DNA of 12,388 nucleotides from the NCBI GenBank assembly GCA_003133205.1, contig PKWK01000387.1:7452-19839 (forward strand). Reading direction: 5' to 3'. Within the stretch, counting starts at the first letter, position 1. Each line of letters opens with the position of its first letter. This stretch comes from Granulicella sp. GTDB lineage: Bacteria > Acidobacteriota > Terriglobia > Terriglobales > Acidobacteriaceae. A program made the position numbers and the translations under genes. The notes below the pieces were generated by a model, which was not told the origin of the DNA, did not search any database, and saw only the letters and a program-made list of their open reading frames with translations. This document shows, one piece after another, positions 7,244-12,388 of the stretch.

Positions 7244-7987
7244 TCAGTTTTCGGTCGGAACTCTATCGACATGGTCGATGACGAGGAAGTCAACGGGGAC
7301 TTTTTCGGGCTGGAGTTTCAGGCCGAGTTGCTCCTGAACAGCGGTGAAGATGTCGGGCAGGCTGGGGTCGGGGTGGTCGGCGGTGGCGTAGTGGAGGTCG
7401 AAGGTATAGACGCCCTGGATGTTGGTCTTGTCGACGACCGGAGCGCCGATTGCTGCCGCGAGCGATCCGGCGAGGGCTTCCATATTGTTGCGTGACCCTC
7501 TGATCAGGTTCTGGAAGATATAGCCGAAGTACTTGTCGTCCGGCTTGCTGGGTTGGAGTTTCGGCTGGCTCTTCGTCACGACCAATGCGTAGCCGGAGAG
7601 CATTCGCGTCTCGTGGTGCACTACCAGGTGGAGGCGCTCTTTAAGCAGGTTCTGCAAGAGAGGTTCAATCTCTTTGCGCGAGAGTTGCTTATCGCCTTCC
7701 ACCTTCGCATCGACGACGTAGCACTGATCTTTCAGCCAGTCCGGGCCGGATATGTATGTGTTGTCGTGATGGAAGGCATCCGCAAGTACGATATCGAGGG
7801 TTTCGTTGTGGTAATAGACCCGGTTTGCCGGATAAGAACTCCAGGATTTGCGTTCATAGTCCTTCGGGCACAAGCGGACCGAGGCGACTTCGAACTCGGT
7901 TGGGTGCGCGGACGGGGGTGCAGTTTGCGCACGGGCCGGGAAGCACGACAGCACGGTGGCGAGGATCAGGAGTAGCGCCGTCTTCAT
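7244..7987 (-). CDS. Single-domain TIGR03435 family secreted protein
   Basis: The 247-residue product begins with a signal peptide (MKTALLLILATVLSCFPARA, cleavage about 20). One TIGR03435 domain follows from about residue 32 (EFEVASVRLCPKDY) to the C-terminus (FLVIDHVDRVPTEN). Landmarks include SGPDWLKDQCYVVDAKV, LLQNLLKERLHLVVHHETR, APVVDKTNIQGVYTFDLHY and VQEQLGLKLQPEKVPVDF, parallel to both halves of the 555-residue neighbour. The frame stays open to 8251, but ATG 7987 gives the signal peptide and overlaps the stop of the upstream membrane-protein gene as ATGA, which implies translational coupling. No independent Shine-Dalgarno is visible. Family function is unknown. Confidence 0.88.
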   Translation of the reverse strand: MKTALLLILATVLSCFPARAQTAPPSAHPTEFEVASVRLCPKDYERKSWSSYPANRVYYHNETLDIVLADAFHHDNTYISGPDWLKDQCYVVDAKVEGDKQLSRKEIEPLLQNLLKERLHLVVHHETRMLSGYALVVTKSQPKLQPSKPDDKYFGYIFQNLIRGSRNNMEALAGSLAAAIGAPVVDKTNIQGVYTFDLHYATADHPDPSLPDIFTAVQEQLGLKLQPEKVPVDFLVIDHVDRVPTEN

Positions 7988-8307
7988 CGTGGGCGGATGG
8001 ACAGCGCGGGGTCCGGGACATGCTTCTTCTTTTGCCGGGGGCCGCGCAGAACGAGAAACGGAATGCAGAGAACCATCGCGATGGGTGCGACCACCAACCA
8101 GGGAGAGGCCTGCCATATGTATATCAATGTGTGGGCGGGATATTGGTGGACGGTATAAAGCGCCACTCGAAAGCCAGCAACGATCTCGTAGGCCAGCGCG
8201 CCAAGGAGGATGCACCACGCAAGTCTCCGCAACACCGGCGGGGGCGTCCACAGGTTTCTATTTCGTTCTGCTTCCATTCGGCGGGCAATAGGCTGGAATG
8301 CGCGCAT
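7984..8307 (-). CDS. Small two-TM membrane protein, unknown function, coupled to TIGR03435 gene
   Basis: The product has 107 residues. Two hydrophobic segments, at about 29-50 (LAWCILLGALAYEIVAGFRVAL) and 69-88 (PWLVVAPIAMVLCIPFLVL), are separated by a polar loop. A basic cytoplasmic-type tail (RGPRQKKKH) follows. The ATG at 8307 has a near-perfect GGAGGAG seven bases upstream, strong support for a real gene. Its TGA overlaps the next ATG by four bases (ATGA), so it forms a two-gene operon with the secreted TIGR03435 protein, and the two products may act together at the membrane. I do not recognise a family. The upstream promoter was not identified. Confidence 0.75.
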   Translation of the reverse strand: MRAFQPIARRMEAERNRNLWTPPPVLRRLAWCILLGALAYEIVAGFRVALYTVHQYPAHTLIYIWQASPWLVVAPIAMVLCIPFLVLRGPRQKKKHVPDPALSIRPR

Positions 8308-8392
8308 CTTAGTCTCCTCCAGTTATGGGAAGTTTAGCAGCGGTTGGAGGGGGGTGCACCTTGGACGGTGCGAGAATCATCTAAAAATTGGC

Positions 8393-8421
8393 TTGACTGT
8401 GTGCGGGCGAAGTTCTAGTCT
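8393..8421 (+). promoter_or_regulatory. Promoter of the phoH-ybeY-corC cluster
   Basis: TTGACT (8393-8398) and TAGTCT (8416-8421) are spaced by 17 bases. The -35 matches consensus at 5 of 6 positions; the -10 keeps TA...T but is otherwise weak. Transcription would start around 8428, the first base of the long stem in the leader, leaving about 167 nt of untranslated RNA. Confidence 0.55.
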
Positions 8422-8427
8422 GTGCGC

Positions 8428-8522
8428 AACTTCGGCAAATTATTGGCAACCCTCGCCAATCCGGTTGCAGGCCCACAGACGACACCTCGTGCTGCGCGGA
8501 GCTTCAAAATCCTGCCGAAGTT
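8428..8522 (+). ncRNA. Structured 5' leader element of phoH, candidate cis-regulatory RNA
   Basis: AACTTCGGCA (8428-8437) and TGCCGAAGTT (8513-8522) are perfectly complementary over 10 bp and close a domain of about 95 nt. Inside it, ATTGGC (8442-8447) pairs with GCCAAT (8455-8460) around a 7-base loop. A second arm can form from ACGA (8480-8483) with TCGT (8488-8491), extended by GCAG/CTGC (8467-8470 with 8492-8495) and possibly CCG/CGG. The result would be a multibranched fold like a riboswitch or protein-binding leader. I compared it by memory with common riboswitch consensus sequences and could not assign it. No sequence conservation data are available. Confidence 0.5.
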
Positions 8523-8547
8523 CTCCCTTATCCACTGTGTTTCCTAT

Positions 8548-8560
8548 TTGGAGCATCCAA
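8548..8560 (+). other. Small hairpin in phoH leader
   Basis: TTGGA-GCA-TCCAA forms a perfect 5-bp stem with a triloop between the large leader domain and the ribosome-binding hairpin. No T-run follows, so it is not an obvious terminator. Confidence 0.4.
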
Positions 8561-8572
8561 CCCCTGCACGTC

Positions 8573-8586
8573 CTGACGGAGGTCAG
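8573..8586 (+). promoter_or_regulatory. phoH ribosome-binding site held in a hairpin loop
   Basis: CTGAC-GGAG-GTCAG folds into a 5-bp stem whose loop is the Shine-Dalgarno core GGAG. The start codon TTG at 8595 lies about 12 bases past GGAGG, rather far in linear distance. Presenting the site in a loop could either expose or restrict it, suggesting control of translation initiation. Confidence 0.5.
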
Positions 8587-8594
8587 AAAACTAC

Positions 8595-9647
<1,053 letters not shown>

Positions 9648-9676
9648 GTTGCGTGCGCAATAAGATAACATCGTCC

Positions 9677-9699
9677 ATAGAGGGCTTTACGCCCTCTAT
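9677..9699 (+). other. Stem-loop between phoH and ybeY
   Basis: ATAGAGGGC-TTTAC-GCCCTCTAT is a perfect 9-bp stem with a 5-base loop. TTGGCGTTT follows, not a clean T-run. It lies in the 76-base gap inside the cluster and may be a partial terminator/attenuator or an mRNA-processing site that sets the phoH to ybeY ratio. Confidence 0.6.
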
Positions 9700-9723
9700 T
9701 GGCGTTTAGCGGCACAGCATTTC

Positions 9724-10356
9724 ATGATCACCATCGAACTCCCACCGACAATCGCTGCTTCGCCTGACTTCGCCCTGTCGAAGGCGGGGCTGACGCGTTT
9801 TCTCAACCGGGCGCGCGTGGCGGTGGGACTCGACGGCGAAGTTCACGTGCTGCTGGCGGATGATGCGACGCTGCGCCGGCTAAACCGGAAGTTTCGCGGC
9901 AAAGATAAGGCGACGGATGTGTTGTCGTTTCCAGCGGGGGTGACTACGGTCTTTTTCGGTGATCCTGAAGGCCCGGAGTTTGCAGGGGATCTGGCGATTT
10001 CGCTGGAGACGGCGGCGAGGCAGGCGGCGCGATTTGGGCATTCGCTGCGGGATGAAGTGCGGGTGCTGCTGCTGCATGGGACGCTGCATCTTGCGGGCTT
10101 CGACCATGAGGTTGACCAAGGCGAGATGGCGGCGCGCGAGGCGGAGTTGCGGCGGGAGTTGGGGCTGCCGACAAGCTTGATCGCGCGGGTGGGTACGCCT
10201 GCGGTGAAGGTCAAGAACAAGCAAAGGCGAAATACGGGGGTTCTTCGCTCCGCTCAGAATGACAAGGGCAGAGGTGTGGCTCAGAAGGACAAACGTAAGG
10301 GTGGGGCTCAGAAGGACAAGCGTAAAGTTGTGGTTCGCAGGCGGGTGCGGACATGA
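9724..10356 (+). CDS. ybeY: Endoribonuclease/rRNA maturation factor YbeY with repeat-derived C-terminal tail
   Basis: YbeY is a zinc-dependent endoribonuclease family involved in 16S rRNA 3'-end maturation and ribosome quality control. The product has 210 residues, compared with about 150-165 usually. The core includes LNRKFRGKDKATDVLSFP (53-70), GDLAIS (88-93) and the metal-binding HGTLHLAGFDH (118-128) with all three histidines. The core ends near residue 160. From 165 the sequence becomes Lys/Arg-rich (VKVKNKQRRNTG) and runs through a dispersed repeat and three 9-residue tandem units (AQNDKGRGV, AQKDKRKGG, AQKDKRKVV). This tail looks like repeat insertion or read-through, not part of the fold. 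The stop overlaps the next ATG as ATGA. No strong Shine-Dalgarno is visible at 9724. Confidence 0.95.
   Translation: MITIELPPTIAASPDFALSKAGLTRFLNRARVAVGLDGEVHVLLADDATLRRLNRKFRGKDKATDVLSFPAGVTTVFFGDPEGPEFAGDLAISLETAARQAARFGHSLRDEVRVLLLHGTLHLAGFDHEVDQGEMAAREAELRRELGLPTSLIARVGTPAVKVKNKQRRNTGVLRSAQNDKGRGVAQKDKRKGGAQKDKRKVVVRRRVRT
10236..10267. repeat. Dispersed 'CHSERSEE/LRSAQNDK'-type repeat inside ybeY
   Basis: The stretch with TTCTTCGCTCCGCTCAGAAT and the following GACAAGG matches, from memory, a short repeat scattered through many bacterial genomes. Its reverse complement reads TGTCATTCTGAGCGGAGCGA, and it turns up in spurious ORFs as CHSERSEE or LRSAQND peptides. It contains the near-palindromic core TTCGCTCCGC. 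Here it is read in frame within ybeY. Confidence 0.6.
10252..10332 (+). repeat. Three 27-nt tandem units in the ybeY 3' end
   Basis: Units start at 10252, 10279 and 10306, each beginning GCTCAGAA and keeping GACAA. The exact 27-base period maintains the reading frame and encodes three copies of AQ(N/K)DK(G/R)(R/K)xx. The first unit overlaps the dispersed repeat, which suggests that the array grew from part of it. Confidence 0.75.
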
Positions 10357-11732
10357 GCGGAGTGTATGGTTTGTCGCTCGCTGTGTTGCTGGTGGTGTTG
10401 GCGCTGGCCGCTTACGTGGACCGCGTGTACAGCGAGATGGGCAAGTTTCTGGCGCGCGAATATCAGGACAACATCGACGCATGGACGCGCACGGTTGAGC
10501 CGAGGCTGCACCTTGGGCGCGAGTCGATTGCGCTGTCGGCGTCGGTGCTGCGGCAGCTTACGCTGGCGGCGATTGCGTTGATTGCCGGTCTGCGGTTGTA
10601 CGTGCATGTGAAGGCGATGCCGATGCTGGCGCGTGCGCCGAGCTTTGAGGAGATTGCGGTCACGGGATTCTTCCTGGTGCTGCTGATCCTCTTCTTCGAC
10701 CGGCTGATTCCGCAACTGGTGTTCACGCGGACGCGCGGCCTTTGGATTGTGCGCATACGGTTTCTGCTGGAGGCGCTGTTCTACCTGATTCTGCCAGTGA
10801 CGCTGACGCTTGGGCTGCTGCTGTCGATCGTGGCGCTGGCGGAGCCGGAGGACGCTGAAGAGGAGGAGCATCCGTCGGAGGCGATGGACGCGCTGCTGGA
10901 GGCGGGCGAGGAAGAGGGAATTCTGGAGGAGAGCGATCGCGAACTGGTGCGGTCTGCGGTGGAGTTTGGCGACAAGGTGGTGCGCGAGGTGATGACGCCG
11001 CGGCCGGAGATCTTTGCCGTGCCGGACACGCTGACGCTCAAGGATTTTCTGGAGAAACTGAAGGAGAATGCATTCTCGCGGGTACCGGTGTTTGCGGGAT
11101 CGCTCGACCATGTAACGGGGATTGTGTTCGCGCGCGACCTGCTACAGGTGCTGGATTCAGACGCAGCGCAGCGGACGGTGGCGCAGTTGCAGCGGCCGAC
11201 GGCGTTTGTGCCTGAGACCAAGAAGGTGGCCGAGTTGCTGCGCGAGATGCAGCAGGAGAAGCAGCACATGCGGATCGTCATCGACGAGTACGGCGGCGTG
11301 GCCGGGCTGGTGACGATCGAGGACCTGCTGGAGGCGATCGTCGGCAGCATCGCGGACGAGCACGACGAGGCCGAAGAGGTGAACGAGCCAGTGCGCGAGG
11401 CGGACGGGACGTTCGTGGTGCCGGGGAGTTTCGAAGTGTCGCGGCTGCGTGAGCTGTTCGCGGAAGCGGAAGAGCGAGCGGCGGAGGACTCCAAGACTGC
11501 GGACGATGACGAGGCGATGGAAGGCAGGGATGCTCAGCCGCGGTTGCCGTGGCTATTTCCGCAGCACTATGAAGCGACCACGATGGGCGGATTGGTGTCG
11601 GAGATTGCCGGGCACATTCCTCTGCCGGGCGAGGTGGTGGAGGGCAAACTGCTACGGCTCGAGGTGCTGGCTTCGACCGATCGCAAGGTGGAGCGGGTGC
11701 GGGTTGGATTGGTGGAGAAGGCGCTGGAGTAG
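10353..11732 (+). CDS. CNNM/CorC-family membrane protein with CBS pair (hemolysin C/YbeX-like)
   Basis: The product has 459 residues. The N-terminal CNNM/DUF21-type region (about 1-165) carries hydrophobic segments at about 5-21, 64-85, 101-124 and 138-162. An acidic linker (PEDAEEEEHPSEAMDALLEA) follows. A CBS pair lies at about 208-333, with the signatures REVMTPRPEIF, FSRVPVF and VIDEYGGVAGLVTIEDLLE. The CorC_HlyC domain is at about 345-455 (DGTFVVPGS, then TMGGLVSEIAGHIPLPGE). An acidic Ala/Glu-rich insert at about 370-393 interrupts that last domain. CorC/CNNM proteins are linked to Mg2+/Co2+ homeostasis, and YbeX is linked to ribosome metabolism. The ATG overlaps the ybeY stop (ATGA), so translation is probably coupled. 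Confidence 0.93.
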   Translation: MSGVYGLSLAVLLVVLALAAYVDRVYSEMGKFLAREYQDNIDAWTRTVEPRLHLGRESIALSASVLRQLTLAAIALIAGLRLYVHVKAMPMLARAPSFEEIAVTGFFLVLLILFFDRLIPQLVFTRTRGLWIVRIRFLLEALFYLILPVTLTLGLLLSIVALAEPEDAEEEEHPSEAMDALLEAGEEEGILEESDRELVRSAVEFGDKVVREVMTPRPEIFAVPDTLTLKDFLEKLKENAFSRVPVFAGSLDHVTGIVFARDLLQVLDSDAAQRTVAQLQRPTAFVPETKKVAELLREMQQEKQHMRIVIDEYGGVAGLVTIEDLLEAIVGSIADEHDEAEEVNEPVREADGTFVVPGSFEVSRLRELFAEAEERAAEDSKTADDDEAMEGRDAQPRLPWLFPQHYEATTMGGLVSEIAGHIPLPGEVVEGKLLRLEVLASTDRKVERVRVGLVEKALE

Positions 11733-11799
11733 GGGCCTTCTATCGAGAGGCCGGCGGTGTGTCCCTACGACTCGCTCTCAAATGCCTGGTCACCAATGA

Positions 11800-11813
11800 C
11801 ATGTGAGAACATG
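11800..11813. other. Short inverted repeat upstream of the lipid kinase gene
   Basis: CATGT-GAGA-ACATG is a perfect 5+5 dyad in the 130-base gap before the kinase gene. It may be a regulator site or a small hairpin. No clear promoter was found beside it. Confidence 0.25.
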
Positions 11814-11862
11814 GGGAAGCCTGCTGTGAATCGTTCACGAGCGGACCCAGGTGGCCCATCGG

Positions 11863-12388
11863 ATGCGTCGTGTTGCACTGATTTACAACCCAGCTTCGGG
11901 TCAGCGTCCTGAACGGCGGGCTGCGCAAATCGCGGAAGTGGTGGCAGTGCTCCGTGGTGCAGGGGTTGAAGTCAAAGTGATCGCAACCGAATCGTCGGCG
12001 AGCGCCGGAGCGCAGGCGCAAGAGGCCGTGCGCGAGGGGTGCGACACGATTCTCGCGTGTGGTGGCGATGGCACGGCTCATGAGGTTCTGCAGGGGCTAG
12101 TTGGAGGATCGGCGGCGCTGGGCGTGATTCCGATGGGCACAGCCAATGCTCTGGCTGCGGATCTGGGGCTGCCATCGTCCCCGGTGAAGGCTGCGAAGAT
12201 GCTGCTGGCCGCAACTCCGGTACGAATCTCCGTCGGCCAGATTTTCTATCACGATAGTGAGGGTAGATCGCGCGCGCGCTATTTCGTCGTCGCGGCGGGA
12301 GTAGGCGTGGATGCCTTCTTCTTCTCGAGGCTGGACTCTGGCCTCAAGCAGCGGTTCGGCTACGCCGCATACGTGGTGGAAGCCTTTC
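11863..12388 (+). CDS. DAGK/LCB5-type lipid kinase (YegS-like), N-terminal part (cut by window edge)
   Basis: The visible part is 175 residues starting MRRVALIYNPASG, the usual beta-strand and nucleotide-binding opening of the DAGK catalytic domain. It continues to TILACGGDGTAHEVLQGL with the GGDGT motif at 67-71, and then to GVIPMGTANALAADLGLP, equivalent to the GTgNdfA motif but with Ala in place of the usual Asp. The second domain begins with FVVAAGVGVDAFF. The family phosphorylates diacylglycerol or related lipids at the membrane. The ATG at 11863 has AGGTGG eight bases upstream; a GTG at 11851 is possible. It follows the corC-like gene on the same strand after about 130 bases, so co-transcription is uncertain. 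Confidence 0.93.
   Translation, partial: MRRVALIYNPASGQRPERRAAQIAEVVAVLRGAGVEVKVIATESSASAGAQAQEAVREGCDTILACGGDGTAHEVLQGLVGGSAALGVIPMGTANALAADLGLPSSPVKAAKMLLAATPVRISVGQIFYHDSEGRSRARYFVVAAGVGVDAFFFSRLDSGLKQRFGYAAYVVEAF

Noticed and set aside
8428..8522. A tRNA or tRNA-like gene at the 10-bp stem
   Set aside because: No T-loop (GGTTCGAATCC-like) sequence, no anticodon arm in the right place and no CCA end. The closing stem is too long for a normal acceptor.
10252..10332. CRISPR-like array
   Set aside because: The 27-base units are contiguous with no spacers and lie in frame in ybeY, so this is a tandem repeat.
11733..11757. Terminator after the corC-like gene (GGCCT/AGGCC)
   Set aside because: Only a 5-6 bp stem with a large loop and no T-run; too weak to call.

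Overview
The window looks like chromosome of a GC-rich Acidobacteriota bacterium, probably class Terriglobia (Granulicella, Terriglobus or Edaphobacter relatives). The grounds are two genes for the TIGR03435 'soil-associated' family, which is expanded in acidobacteria, an acidobacterial-type secreted M13 peptidase, and high GC with strong third-position G/C bias. This is inferred from gene content; no rRNA or marker search was possible.

Layout, left to right. (1) Minus strand, 1-2516: the N-terminal part of an EamA/DMT-type transporter (cut by the window edge), preceded by a complete secreted M13 zinc metallopeptidase. A long hairpin separates them. (2) Plus strand, about 2733-4460: a secreted protein of unknown function, possibly a beta-propeller, with a low-complexity Ala/Pro/Gly/Glu tail, divergent from the peptidase. 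(3) Minus strand, 4530-4811: rpsT (ribosomal protein bS20) with a clear sigma70-type promoter. It converges on gene (2) across a hairpin. (4) Plus strand, 4997-5317: a small exported glycine-zipper protein. (5) Minus strand, 5371-8307: a double-domain TIGR03435 protein with its own promoter. Upstream of it is a two-gene operon, a two-TM membrane protein translationally coupled to a single-domain TIGR03435 protein. (6) Plus strand, 8393-11732: a long structured 5' leader followed by phoH (ybeZ), ybeY and a CorC/CNNM-type CBS protein (ybeX-like). This is the conserved PhoH-YbeY-YbeX cluster linked to ribosome and RNA quality control. (7) Plus strand, 11863 to the end: the N-terminal part of a DAGK/LCB5-type lipid kinase.

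Most genes are housekeeping or lineage-typical, and I see no phage, CRISPR, IS element, tRNA or rRNA. The most unusual signals are not genes. One is the phoH leader: a perfect 10-bp long-range stem starts at the predicted transcription start and encloses further hairpins, a second hairpin carries the Shine-Dalgarno sequence in its loop, and the start codon is TTG. It could be an undescribed cis-regulatory RNA. Another is a dispersed palindromic-type repeat read through in frame at the C-terminus of YbeY and followed by three 27-nt tandem units, giving a Lys/Arg-rich tail. A third is an inverted repeat overlapping the -10 box of the TIGR03435 promoter, which looks like an operator.
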